From Candidatus Parendomicrobium reticulitermitis (GTDB taxonomy: Bacteria > Elusimicrobiota > Endomicrobiia > Endomicrobiales > Endomicrobiaceae): 64,000 nucleotides of DNA. Below, piece by piece: positions 46,318-54,717 of this stretch. The stretch spans positions 1 through 64,000 of the forward strand of contig JAITTG010000064.1 of assembly GCA_031287095.1 (NCBI GenBank), in the 5' to 3' direction. The notes beneath the pieces are model-generated. The model made no database searches. It had not been told where the DNA came from and worked only from the letters and a program-made list of their open reading frames with translations. Each line of letters opens with the position of its first letter. Position 1 is the stretch's first letter. The position numbers were made by a program, and so were the translations under genes.

Positions 46318-48180
46318 TTATACGAATTCTTTTATTGTTTTTATGAATACTTCGCCGTATCGGTCTAATTTACTAGCGCCTACGCCTGATACTTTGGAAA
46401 AATCCTCTTTGTTTTGCGGGAGTTTTTTGCACATATCTATCAATGCGCTGTCGTGAAATACTATATAGGCGGGAATATTTTGCTGGGCGGATAAGTCTTG
46501 ACGCAATTGTTTTAAAGCAGCGTAAAGCTTGCTGTTTTTGGCGGCAAGAACTGCGCTTTTGTCTTTGTGTTGCCCGCTTTGTCCGCTTTTTGTTTCTATC
46601 TCTTCTTGCGGTTCTTGCCTGATTGAGCATTTCATCTCTAACTTTATTCTATCTTTTAGAATTTCTTGGGAACGAGCGCCCAATTTTAATACGGGATATT
46701 CCGTATGGGTCAGACTTAAGAAATTGTTTAGGATTAGAAAGTTGATTGTTTCTTTTAGTTTTTCTTTGGATTCTTTGCATATATTGTAGGTAGTCAATTT
46801 ATCAAAACTTAAATTGACGATTTTTTCGCTTTTGGCGCCTCTTAAAATATCTATCACCAAATTCTTGCCATAATTTTCATTTACTCTATATACGCAAGAC
46901 AAGATTTTTTGAGCAAGGATTGTTATGTCTTCTGTAATAGTTTCAGCATTGCAATTGCCGCAATTTGGACATTTATAATTTTTTACTTCCTGCCCGAAAT
47001 AGTTCAAAATATAGGCTCTCAAACAATTCGTAGTATTGCAATACAAGTCCATCTCGCTCAATCTTTTGCGCCGCAATTCTTTTAGGCGCGCCGCCTCTTG
47101 CGGATTTTGATATTCTTTTTCATTGTCATTGTCTATCAAAAAGAGATTTGTTCTTATGTCTTGGGCATTGTATAAAATAATGCAATCGGACGGAGAGCCG
47201 TCTCTGCCCGCTCTTCCCGCCTCTTGATAATAACTTTCCAAATCCTGCGGCATATTGTAATGAATGACAAAAGAAACATTGGACTTGTCTATGCCCATGC
47301 CGAAAGCGTTTGTCGCGGCTATTATATTTACGCGGTCAAAAATAAAATCGTCTTGATTTTTGTGCCTCTCTTTTGCGCTAAGACCCGCATGATACGGCGC
47401 GGCTCTATATCCTTCTTGATTTAATTTTTCCGAGACTTTTTCAACATTTTTTCTAGTAAGACAATATATTATGCCCGATTTATCCTTTTTATCTTTTAAA
47501 ATTGTCAGCAATTCTTTAAACTTCTTTTGAGGATGGCGGACTTCAAAACGCAAATTGGGTCTGTCAAAATCTGCAACTGTAATTTTTGGGGTTTTTAAAC
47601 GAAGCATTTCGACAATATCTTCCTTAACCCTTGGAGTAGCGGTAGCCGTAAAAGCGCAAACGGGCGGACGGACGGTTATACTATCTATAAAATCTGCAAT
47701 TTTTGTATAACTCGGACGAAAATCTTGTCCCCAATGAGACACGCAATGAGCCTCGTCTATAACCATCATTGATACTTTGACTTTGCTTACGAAACTTAAA
47801 AAACCTTCAAAATCCAATCTTTCAGGAGCGATATAAATAAGTTTATACTCGCCTCTATGGGCATTGCTCATAATTTCTCTAAATTGAGCGGCGGTTAGAG
47901 AACTGTTGATATACGCTGATTTTATTCCGTTTTGCGTAAGCGCATTAGTTTGGTCCTTCATTAAAGAAATCAATGGAGAGATGACAATAGCGACTCCGTC
48001 AAAAATCAAAGCGGGCAATTGAAAACAAATAGATTTGCCCGCGCCCGTAGGCATAATCCCCAAAACATCTTGACCATTTAAAACGGCGTCAATCAATTCC
48101 TCTTGATGCGCCCGAAAAGCCCGATGTCCAAAATAATTTTTAAGAATGTTTAATTTCTTTTCTGATAAATTTTCTTTCAT
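46318..48180 (-). CDS. recQ: ATP-dependent DNA helicase RecQ
   Basis: The 620-aa protein has the complete RecQ layout. The SF2 helicase shows FRAHQEELIDAVLNGQDVL, Walker A MPTGAGKS, DEAH in VIDEAHCVSHWGQDFRPSY and AFTATATP, plus QEAGRAGRDGSPSDCI. The zinc site is NCLRAYILNYFG...CPNCGNC. A winged-helix region and a C-terminal HRDC domain (LYAALKQLRQDLSAQQNIPA to KVSGVGASKLDRYGE) follow. It unwinds DNA in recombination and fork repair. No partner genes adjoin. Confidence 0.96.
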   Translation of the reverse strand: MKENLSEKKLNILKNYFGHRAFRAHQEELIDAVLNGQDVLGIMPTGAGKSICFQLPALIFDGVAIVISPLISLMKDQTNALTQNGIKSAYINSSLTAAQFREIMSNAHRGEYKLIYIAPERLDFEGFLSFVSKVKVSMMVIDEAHCVSHWGQDFRPSYTKIADFIDSITVRPPVCAFTATATPRVKEDIVEMLRLKTPKITVADFDRPNLRFEVRHPQKKFKELLTILKDKKDKSGIIYCLTRKNVEKVSEKLNQEGYRAAPYHAGLSAKERHKNQDDFIFDRVNIIAATNAFGMGIDKSNVSFVIHYNMPQDLESYYQEAGRAGRDGSPSDCIILYNAQDIRTNLFLIDNDNEKEYQNPQEAARLKELRRKRLSEMDLYCNTTNCLRAYILNYFGQEVKNYKCPNCGNCNAETITEDITILAQKILSCVYRVNENYGKNLVIDILRGAKSEKIVNLSFDKLTTYNICKESKEKLKETINFLILNNFLSLTHTEYPVLKLGARSQEILKDRIKLEMKCSIRQEPQEEIETKSGQSGQHKDKSAVLAAKNSKLYAALKQLRQDLSAQQNIPAYIVFHDSALIDMCKKLPQNKEDFSKVSGVGASKLDRYGEVFIKTIKEFV

Positions 48181-48440
48181 AAAATATCCATTCTGCGCGT
48201 ATTCAAATACTGACTTTTTAAAACTTTTTATATCATACTATAAAAAATCTCAAAAAATGCCGATTTTTCATTTTACCAAATGAAAGTTTTGAAAAATCCG
48301 CGCTTTTTACTTAAAAAAACACTGATTAATTCATCAAACGCATTCAATCCGTCAATTGTGAGTTCCCACAATTTGCCTCAAAACGCTTTGCGAGGAGATT
48401 GCGGGTCAATCTTGTAGGCGGCGGGTAAGACTTATGAATA
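48181..48440. repeat. Intergenic region with a one-arm MITE-like copy
   Basis: The segment starting cactgattaattcatcaaa at about 48321 matches the arms of the inverted element at 23410-23554. The following gattgcgggtcaatcttgta resembles that element's interior. The matching second arm is not seen. No gene is supported. Confidence 0.5.
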
Positions 48441-48475
48441 AAAAATGCCGCAAAGAGGGGAACCTTGCGGCATTG
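48441..48475 (-). terminator. Intrinsic terminator of the TadE-like gene
   Basis: A perfect 10-bp stem (aatgccgcaa at 48444-48453, ttgcggcatt at 48465-48474) with an 11-nt loop is followed on the minus strand by a T-run (TTTTTT with flanking A/T). It lies 18 bp beyond the TadE-like stop. Confidence 0.85.
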
Positions 48476-48492
48476 TTAAACAGAAAATGCGG

Positions 48493-49008
48493 CTACTCTC
48501 TCTCTTTAGCGCCTGCGCTTCCTGTTCCTGATAAAATTTCTGAGCGGGCTCTCAATTCAAATGTATCTTTGCCTGCTAACTTTAATATAGAAGGATACTT
48601 GTATTTATAGGTTATTTCTACAAAAGAGTTATTATTTCCAGTAAAAATAGCGCTCATTGATTGGACAGAATTTGTTATAGATTGAAACAATTTGTTTATT
48701 TCCGAAAGCGAAACAGTATAATCTAATTTTGGAAAATCCTTGATTTCAATAGTGATTTTAAGCCTTTCTGGGTCTAAAATTCTGCCTATATTGTTTTCAT
48801 TGCACAGATAATCTTGTATATCTTTTTCTATGTATTCTTTGCTAAACGGCGTATTGCCTATCAAGTCCGTTCCATACCTTGCCGCAGTGACGATTTGCTG
48901 CCAAGATAGGAACACTTCGCCAAACCAAATAATAGTGAACAAGAAAAACGCTATAATAGGAGCTGTCAAAGCCGCCTCGACCATAGCTTGCCCTTTTTTG
49001 TTTAACAT
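48493..49008 (-). CDS. TadE-like pseudopilin-type protein
   Basis: The 171-aa protein has the TadE motif KKGQAMVEAALTAPII at its N-terminus, followed by a single membrane helix (IAFFLFTIIWFGEVFL) and an extracytoplasmic domain. TadE-like proteins are minor pilins or assembly factors of tight-adherence pili, but no tad genes are nearby. I prefer ATG 49008 (MLNKKGQ) with GGGGGG just upstream over 49038. It is divergent from fba and followed by a good terminator, so it is probably monocistronic. Confidence 0.82.
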   Translation of the reverse strand: MLNKKGQAMVEAALTAPIIAFFLFTIIWFGEVFLSWQQIVTAARYGTDLIGNTPFSKEYIEKDIQDYLCNENNIGRILDPERLKITIEIKDFPKLDYTVSLSEINKLFQSITNSVQSMSAIFTGNNNSFVEITYKYKYPSILKLAGKDTFELRARSEILSGTGSAGAKERE

Positions 49009-49114
49009 TTTTGCCCCCCGCAAACTAATATAAATCATTAGAAATTGACGGCAAAACCCGCTTTTTTATTGCATATTCTAGTAAACATAAAACTACCATT
49101 TGTTTTATCTGAAA

Positions 49115-49126
49115 AAATGCTATAAT
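49115..49126 (+). promoter_or_regulatory. Candidate extended -10 promoter of fba
   Basis: TGCTATAAT at 49118-49126 is an exact extended -10 element, the same as at 31431. A weak TTGTTT at 49100-49105 could be the -35 (15-bp spacer). The expected start of transcription would leave about 45 nt of leader before the GGAGG-preceded ATG of fba. Confidence 0.6.
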
Positions 49127-49178
49127 CCCAATAGTTTCCGATATATATACGGCATAAAAGAAAACAAGGAGGTTTCAC

Positions 49179-50165
49179 ATGGCTTTGGTTTCAGGCAAGC
49201 AGATTTTAGACGAGGCTCAAAAAGGCAAGTATGGCGTCGGCGCTTATAATGTCAATAATATGGAACAGATTCAGGCTATTATGGCGGCGGCTAAGGAAAC
49301 TAAATCCCCCGTAATTATTCAAGCAAGCAGAGGCGCGCTAAAATATTCCAATTTCACTTATTTGGGATATCTTATGAAAGCGGCTGTGATTGAAAATCCG
49401 GAAATTCCTGTGTCTATGCATCTTGACCATGGCAATTCTTTGGATTCGGCAATAAAGGCTATAGAGTTAGGGTTTTCTTCTGTGATGATTGACGGCTCTT
49501 TGATGGAAGACGGCAAGACGGCTTCAACTTATGACTATAATGTCAAAGTAACAAAATCCGTAGTGGAATACGCTCATAAAAGAGGAGTGTCCGTAGAAGC
49601 AGAAATCGGAACGCTGGGCGGCATAGAAGACGGCGTAGGCTCGGGAACAATCCATGTAACAGACCCCAAAGAAGCAAAAAAGTTTGTAAATGAAACAGGC
49701 GTTGACTCTTTGGCTATAGCGATAGGCACATCGCACGGAGCGTATAAGTTTAAAGGCGCGGCAAATCTTGCTTTTGATGTGTTAAAAGAAATAAGAGGTT
49801 TGATAAGTATTCCGATTGTGCTGCACGGCGCAAGTTCAGTCCCTAAAAATTTGATTGACGATGTAAATAAATACGGCGGAAAAATGCCGGGCGCAACGGG
49901 CGTGCCTATGGAATCTTTGCAAGAGGCTATAAAGTTAGGCGTTCAAAAAATCAATGTTGATACCGACGGAAGGCTCGTAATGACTGCGGCGATAAGAAAA
50001 GTTTTTGCCGAAAGTCCCGAAAAATTTGACCCAAGGGACTATTTGGGACCGGCAAGGATAGCTCTTACAGATCTTATAAAATCTAAAATGCTCGCTTTTG
50101 GCACAGCGGGGCATAGCGGCGATTATGCGCCAAAAAGTTTGGAAGAAATGAAAAGGTCGTATTAA
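49179..50165 (+). CDS. fba: Class II fructose-bisphosphate aldolase
   Basis: The 328-aa protein has the zinc-aldolase motifs SMHLDHGNSLDSA (H81, D83, H84), EAEIGTLGGIEDGV, IGTSHGAYKF and VLHGASSVP, with KINVDTDGR near the C-terminus. It interconverts fructose 1,6-bisphosphate with dihydroxyacetone phosphate and glyceraldehyde 3-phosphate. AGGAGG lies before ATG 49179. It takes the glyceraldehyde 3-phosphate made by the KDPG-type pathway into gluconeogenesis, though the two loci are separately expressed. Confidence 0.95.
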   Translation: MALVSGKQILDEAQKGKYGVGAYNVNNMEQIQAIMAAAKETKSPVIIQASRGALKYSNFTYLGYLMKAAVIENPEIPVSMHLDHGNSLDSAIKAIELGFSSVMIDGSLMEDGKTASTYDYNVKVTKSVVEYAHKRGVSVEAEIGTLGGIEDGVGSGTIHVTDPKEAKKFVNETGVDSLAIAIGTSHGAYKFKGAANLAFDVLKEIRGLISIPIVLHGASSVPKNLIDDVNKYGGKMPGATGVPMESLQEAIKLGVQKINVDTDGRLVMTAAIRKVFAESPEKFDPRDYLGPARIALTDLIKSKMLAFGTAGHSGDYAPKSLEEMKRSY

Positions 50166-50189
50166 ATAAAATAAAAAACGGAGGTAAAA

Positions 50190-50474
50190 ATGTCACTCTA
50201 TACAATGAAGAATTTTCAAATTGCGTCCATACTTAAGATTTTCGTAGTAATCCTTGCCATTTTCACGGTAATTATTGGGACTATTTACACGCTTTTTCTT
50301 AAAGCGCAGTTTGGAGATGTCTTACCGATGAGTCAAATAGTCGCAATAACAGCAGGCATAGTGATACTTTATTTTGCTCTATCAATAGTAGCGGTATTAA
50401 TTGTTGCGGCTCTTTACAATGCATTATCGCCAAAACTCGGCGGCGTAGTGGTAGAACTTGAAGCAAAAGAATAA
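50190..50474 (+). CDS. Small two-helix membrane protein (DUF3566-like)
   Basis: The 94-aa protein has two membrane helices (about 13-37 and 50-76) and the segment ALYNALSPKLGGVVVELE. The small size, two helices and the YN.....GGI/V.VE ending resemble DUF3566 proteins, whose function is unknown. GGAGG lies 7 bp before the ATG. It is between fba (24 bp) and the first pal-like gene (41 bp), all in one direction. Confidence 0.7.
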   Translation: MSLYTMKNFQIASILKIFVVILAIFTVIIGTIYTLFLKAQFGDVLPMSQIVAITAGIVILYFALSIVAVLIVAALYNALSPKLGGVVVELEAKE

Positions 50475-50515
50475 TAAGCAAAAAAGCGCTTAAAAGCGCA
50501 AAAAGGAGAATGAAA

Positions 50516-51037
50516 ATGAAGAAAAAATTAATTTTGTTGTTTGCAGGCGTTGTAATGGCGGTTTTTTCATTGGGGTGCGGCGGCGGAGAACAAGTTGTAA
50601 GCGATGACCAACAAGCAACTGCTCCTGTGGCTGTCACTGACGATAGCGCTCTTGCTCAAGAGCCGTCGATTAGAAACGATGAAGCGGGCGATTATCTTAA
50701 AGTTGTCAATTTTGCCTTTGACAAAGACGATATATCCGCAGATGCAGCCGCTATTTTGAAAGAAAATGCGGATTATCTCAGCCAGAACTTGAGTCTTAAT
50801 GTAGTGATTGAAGGGCATTGCGACAACAGAGGAACAACTGCCTATAACTTGGCGCTCGGACAACGCAGAGCGGCTAAAGTTAAAGATTATTATGTTAAAC
50901 AACTCAATGTAGCGCCGGAAAGAATAGCCACAATTTCTTATGGCGAAGAAAAGCCGGTTGATTCAGAAAACAATGAATCCGCATGGGCTAAAAACAGAAG
51001 AGCGGAAACAAAGGTTTTAACCAGCTCTGCGCAGTAG
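50516..51037 (+). CDS. pal: Pal/OmpA-domain peptidoglycan-associated lipoprotein (copy 1)
   Basis: The 173-aa lipoprotein has a signal peptide with lipobox FSLGC (Cys about residue 21). A Gly/Gln/Ala-rich linker leads to an OmpA-like domain with VNFAFDKDDISADAAAILKEN, VVIEGHCDNRGTTAYNLALG and QRRAAKVKDYY. The Asp and Arg of CDNRGT are the diaminopimelate-binding pair. The start is 50516: AAGGAG is too close to ATG 50510. It anchors the outer membrane to peptidoglycan as part of Tol-Pal. Confidence 0.93.
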   Translation: MKKKLILLFAGVVMAVFSLGCGGGEQVVSDDQQATAPVAVTDDSALAQEPSIRNDEAGDYLKVVNFAFDKDDISADAAAILKENADYLSQNLSLNVVIEGHCDNRGTTAYNLALGQRRAAKVKDYYVKQLNVAPERIATISYGEEKPVDSENNESAWAKNRRAETKVLTSSAQ

Positions 51038-51071
51038 TAACAGCACAAAGCAAAAAAGGGGGGGGATGTAT

Positions 51072-51533
51072 ATGAAGAAAAATTTGGTCTTGTTGTTGGC
51101 AGGTTTTGTAATCGCGGTATTTTCATTGGGTTGCGCAAAAGAGCAGGTTGTAAGCGACGATAAAGTTGTCGCCGCTCCTGCGGCTGCTCCGGATATTAAT
51201 TACCTTAAAGCGGTTAATTTTGATTTCGGCAAGGATGCTATATCTACAAAAGACGCGGCTATTTTGAAAGAAAATGCAGGATTCCTTAATCAATATCCAA
51301 CCGTTAACATAGTGATTGAAGGACATTGCGATTCAAGAGGTACAGAGGCTGCAAATCTGGCGCTCGGACAACGCAGAGCGGAAAGAGTAAAAAACTATTA
51401 CATTAACCAACTCAAGATAGATTCAAAAAGAATAACCACAGTTTCCTATGGCAAAGATAGACCTGTTGATACGGCAGAAAATGAATCGGCATGGGCTAAA
51501 AACAGAAGAGCGGAAACAAAAGTCGTAAAGTAA
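51072..51533 (+). CDS. pal: Pal/OmpA-domain peptidoglycan-associated lipoprotein (copy 2)
   Basis: The 153-aa lipoprotein has lipobox FSLGC and an OmpA-like domain: VNFDFGKDAISTKDAAILKE, IEGHCDSRGTEAANLALGQ, and the final ESAWAKNRRAETKV shared with copy 1. The two are clearly tandem duplicates, differing mainly in the linker, which is shorter here. A run of eight G directly precedes the region of the start codon and probably includes the ribosome-binding site. ATG 51072 is chosen over 51066. Confidence 0.93.
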   Translation: MKKNLVLLLAGFVIAVFSLGCAKEQVVSDDKVVAAPAAAPDINYLKAVNFDFGKDAISTKDAAILKENAGFLNQYPTVNIVIEGHCDSRGTEAANLALGQRRAERVKNYYINQLKIDSKRITTVSYGKDRPVDTAENESAWAKNRRAETKVVK

Positions 51534-51560
51534 ATCCCAAATTATAATTGAGCATCAATT

Positions 51561-51607
51561 TTATCCCGCGCTATTTTCTCCGCAAAAGAGATGATAGCGC
51601 GGGATAA
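51561..51607. other. Perfect 14-bp hairpin between pal copy 2 and ybgF
   Basis: The arms ttatcccgcgctat (51561-51574) and atagcgcgggataa (51594-51607) are exact reverse complements with a 19-nt loop. No T-run follows on the plus strand, so it is not a standard terminator. It may be an mRNA processing or stability element that limits expression of the downstream tol genes relative to pal. Confidence 0.6.
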
Positions 51608-51624
51608 TCAAGTATAGGCATTGT

Positions 51625-51652
51625 TGTAGGGGCGAACCCGTGTGTTCGCCCA
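51625..51652. repeat. Short palindromic intergenic repeat (GTAGGGGCGAAC class)
   Basis: Gtaggggcgaac, ccgtgt, then gttcgccc forms a palindrome just upstream of ybgF. It is related to the element between mod and res at 16889. Confidence 0.65.
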
Positions 51653-51681
51653 AAATCAAAATCGTAGGCGCGAATCAAAAT

Positions 51682-52350
51682 ATGAAAAATTTTTTATTTA
51701 TTTTATTGTTTTTAAGTATTGCATTGACGGGTTGCGTATTTCCGTTCGCTAATAAGAACTCTGCTCCTCAAAGCGAAACGGCTCAATTGAGAACGCAAAT
51801 TCAAACATTGCAAAACAATCAGAACGCAGCAATGGCAAGAATGGATAGTATGCAGAGAAAAACAGAAACGATGTCTTCTAATATAGAAGAACTGCAAGAC
51901 GAGGTTTTAAAATTAAAGCAATCAATCAATGATATGCAGAGCGAAAACAAGAATCAAGACAGTATAAATTCCATATCATCCGCTTATCAAGAAGCATATA
52001 GCGATTTTTCAGCAAAAAAATATGATTTAGCCTATGAAGAATTTAAACTTTTTGTATTAAAAAATCCAAAATCAAGTTTTGCCGCAAACGCTCAATTTTA
52101 TATGGGCGAATGTTTTTTTGTTCAAAAAGCGTGGCAGAAAGCTGCGGATGAATATATAAAAGTTGATAAAAATTATCCGAAATCCGATGTGGCGGCTCAG
52201 AGTTTGCTCAAATTAGGGTTGAGTTATGAGCATCTAAATAAAAAGAAAGAAGCGATTGCCGTTTTTGCTTCAATAGTAAAAAAATTCCCTCAAAGCCCGG
52301 AAAGCGCAATGGCAAAAGAAAAAATTAAAGCAAACAATAATGGAAAATAA
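51682..52350 (+). CDS. ybgF: YbgF/CpoB-like Tol-Pal system protein
   Basis: The 222-aa protein has a signal sequence with a lipobox-like ALTGC. A coiled coil with many Gln/Met/Glu (about 35-95) follows, then a C-terminal TPR domain with AYQEAYSDFSAKKYDLAYEEF, FYMGECFFVQKAWQKAADEY and LGLSYEHLNKKKEAI. CpoB/YbgF coordinates peptidoglycan synthesis with outer-membrane constriction. I use ATG 51682 (MKNFLFILLF); the ribosome-binding site is weak. Its end overlaps the next gene by 11 bp. Confidence 0.88.
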   Translation: MKNFLFILLFLSIALTGCVFPFANKNSAPQSETAQLRTQIQTLQNNQNAAMARMDSMQRKTETMSSNIEELQDEVLKLKQSINDMQSENKNQDSINSISSAYQEAYSDFSAKKYDLAYEEFKLFVLKNPKSSFAANAQFYMGECFFVQKAWQKAADEYIKVDKNYPKSDVAAQSLLKLGLSYEHLNKKKEAIAVFASIVKKFPQSPESAMAKEKIKANNNGK

Positions 52351-53059
52351 AAAGAAATTTATTCCTTATTTGATAGCGTCGCTCATAATACATATCGCAT
52401 TAGCCGCATTCCTTATTCTTGACAATTCAAAACCGCTTTTTTTATCAAGCGCAATAGATGTGTCTTTTTATTCTCCGTCTTCAGAAATGTCCGAAATTCA
52501 ATCTTTTGTTAAAGACATACCGGCTGTCTATCCTGAAACAAAACAAGAAGAAGTAAAGACGCGAACAATAGAAACCAAAGAGCCTGAAATTGTTGAAGAA
52601 TCAAACATTACAAAAGAAGATGTGATTGTCAAAGCAAAACAAGAGGAGAAAGTAAAATCTGAAACTACGCGGCAAAGTCCAGCGAGTCTAAATAAAGTCA
52701 ATTCTATAAAAAAGCCGTCAAAAGAGAAAAGATACGCTGCGGCAGGCTCCCAGTATAGCGGAGTGGCTTTTGATACTGCGAATTTTCAATATGCTTTTTA
52801 TACCAACACCATAGTGCGCAAAATCAGCAATAATTGGTCTTGGAGCGAGTCTTACAATAAACTCAGAGCAGTCGTGTTCTTTAGAATTTCAAGGGATGGG
52901 GCAGTTTCTGAAATATCAATAAAGGATTCTTCCGGCAACAAAAGTTTTGACAACAATGCTTTAAACGCGGTAAAAAGAGCGGGGCAGTTTGCTCCTTTGC
53001 CGCAAGGGTATAAGCCGGATTCGTTAGGAGTATATTTTGAATTCAAATACCGTAGTTAA
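52340..53059 (+). CDS. tolA: TolA/TonB-like energy-transducing protein
   Basis: The 239-aa protein has an N-terminal membrane anchor (about 8-28, IPYLIASLIIHIALAAFL) and a Glu/Lys-rich spacer. A C-terminal TonB-type domain follows with RKISNNWSWSESYNKLRAVV, FRISRDGAVSEISIKDSSG, FDNNALNAVKRAGQFAPLP and a final FEFKY. Placed between ybgF and tolB, it most likely plays the TolA role, linking TolQR to TolB-Pal. The short spacer (under 120 aa) is smaller than in E. coli TolA. Confidence 0.85.
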   Translation: MENKKKFIPYLIASLIIHIALAAFLILDNSKPLFLSSAIDVSFYSPSSEMSEIQSFVKDIPAVYPETKQEEVKTRTIETKEPEIVEESNITKEDVIVKAKQEEKVKSETTRQSPASLNKVNSIKKPSKEKRYAAAGSQYSGVAFDTANFQYAFYTNTIVRKISNNWSWSESYNKLRAVVFFRISRDGAVSEISIKDSSGNKSFDNNALNAVKRAGQFAPLPQGYKPDSLGVYFEFKYRS

Positions 53060-53063
53060 GAAA

Positions 53064-54353
53064 ATGTTGATTAAGTTTTTATTGTCGTCGGCGCTTTTGT
53101 TTTCTTTTATCGTTTTGTCTTTTGCGCAAGACAGCGTCTATCTGTCTCTTACGGCAAAAAGTCAAAGATTTGATATAGCGGTATCGCCTTTTACGACAAT
53201 TCGTAAAACTTCGCAAGAAGAGAGTTATGCTTCATTGATAAATAAAGTGATTGTCAATGATTTAGAACTGAGCAGGTATTTCAATATCATCACAAATAAT
53301 CCCGTCGCAAAATATGATTTTGATTCTCAAATGGCTTATTGGCTCGCCGCAGGCTCTTCGGTGGTTCTTTCAGGGTCAGTTACCGTTACAGGAAGCGGGC
53401 AAATCGCTCTTGCTGTGAATTTATACGATGTGGTTTCAAAAGAATTGGTATGGAAAAAATCTTACGGCGCTCAAATCTCAAATTATAGGATGATTGCGCA
53501 CGAAGCAAGCAATGAAATTGTCCGCAGATTTACCGGTGAAAACGGCATAGCTCTTTCGAAAATCGCTTTCATAAATAACAATACAAAATATAAAGAACTT
53601 TATACCATAGATTATGACGGACACAATTTAAAAAGGCTTACAAGGGATAATAAATTAAATCTCCTTCCCAAATGGTCTCCAACAGGCACGCAAATACTTT
53701 ATACAAGTTATCTATTTAACAATCCCGACCTTTTTGCTTTAGATTTAATTAGAAATAAAAGAATAGTGATTTCAAATTACCAAGGATTAAATTCTGCGGC
53801 GGCGTATTCGCCCGACGAATCAAAAATCCTTTTGACTTTATCGCGCGGCAGATATCCAAATCTCTATATGATAAATAAAAACGGAAAAATTTTGCAGAGA
53901 ATGACGGGCGGATACAGCATAGACACAAGTCCTTCATTTTCCCCTAATGGGCAGGAAGTTGTTTTTATATCCGACAGGCTCGGTTATCCTCAGATGTATA
54001 TAATGAATGCAAGCGGAGGAAATATAAGAAGACTGCCTACAAGCGGGTTTTGCGATTCTCCCGCATGGTCGCCGCGCGGCGATAAAATAGTTTTTACTAT
54101 GAGGACTGATGGAAATTTTAGCCTATATTTATATGATTTGCGCACGGCAAATATCACAAGGCTCACCCATTCCAAAGGGGACAATGAAAACCCCGTTTGG
54201 TCGCCCGACGGCAGATTTATCGCTTTTTCTTCCACTCGTTCAGGCAGAAGCGAAATATATATAGTATCAATAGACGGTTCCAGTCTTAGAAAACTTGCCG
54301 ATATTCCCGGCAATTCTTATACGCCGTCTTGGTCAACTAATATCAAATTGTAA
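53064..54353 (+). CDS. tolB: Tol-Pal system protein TolB
   Basis: The 429-aa periplasmic protein has a signal peptide (LIKFLLSSALLFSFIVLSFA), an N-terminal domain (VSPFTTI, NDLELSRYFNII) and a six-bladed beta-propeller with TolB repeats: PKWSPTGTQILYTSY, PSFSPNGQEVVFISDRLGYP, PAWSPRGDKIVFTMR and PVWSPDGRFIAFSSTRSGR. TolB interacts with Pal and TolA. I start at ATG 53064; a TTG at 53037 lies in the end of the previous gene. It follows the tolA-like stop by 4 bp. Confidence 0.94.
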   Translation: MLIKFLLSSALLFSFIVLSFAQDSVYLSLTAKSQRFDIAVSPFTTIRKTSQEESYASLINKVIVNDLELSRYFNIITNNPVAKYDFDSQMAYWLAAGSSVVLSGSVTVTGSGQIALAVNLYDVVSKELVWKKSYGAQISNYRMIAHEASNEIVRRFTGENGIALSKIAFINNNTKYKELYTIDYDGHNLKRLTRDNKLNLLPKWSPTGTQILYTSYLFNNPDLFALDLIRNKRIVISNYQGLNSAAAYSPDESKILLTLSRGRYPNLYMINKNGKILQRMTGGYSIDTSPSFSPNGQEVVFISDRLGYPQMYIMNASGGNIRRLPTSGFCDSPAWSPRGDKIVFTMRTDGNFSLYLYDLRTANITRLTHSKGDNENPVWSPDGRFIAFSSTRSGRSEIYIVSIDGSSLRKLADIPGNSYTPSWSTNIKL

Positions 54354-54717
54354 TCTAAGAAGCCGTTGATTAACTGAATTTCTTTTGTCAGTTGCAGGCT
54401 TTGGGAGCGTCATTATAAGATTTGGATTTGTCATTGTGGACTTTGGGGTTGCGCGTGAACTATCTGTTATTGCGGGCTTGACTCGCAATGACGGCAAAAA
54501 AATTCAGTTAATAAACGCTCCTTCAATAGTCCCGCATTACTCGTAAGGCTATGCGGGAACCCAAGACTTTTAATTCGCAGAGGCATTTGTCATTTCGCGC
54601 AAGAATTTTTATTGAGACAATAATAAAATAATATGTTGTTCTAATCGTGAAGCGGTTTTATGCACTTAATAATTTCCCTGTAAGGCTATGCGGGGACACA
54701 ACAACAAGGAGATATAT
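54354..54717. repeat. Intergenic region with inverted repeat and palindromes
   Basis: The arms gttgattaactgaattt (about 54364-54380) and aaattcagttaataaac (about 54500-54516) are near-perfect inverted repeats enclosing attgcgggcttgactcgcaa, a layout like the MITE-like element at 23410. Two copies of gtaaggctatgcggg follow, at about 54545 and 54680. This splits the tol genes into pal-ybgF-tolA-tolB and tolQ-tolR-PHP units. No gene is supported. Confidence 0.6.
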
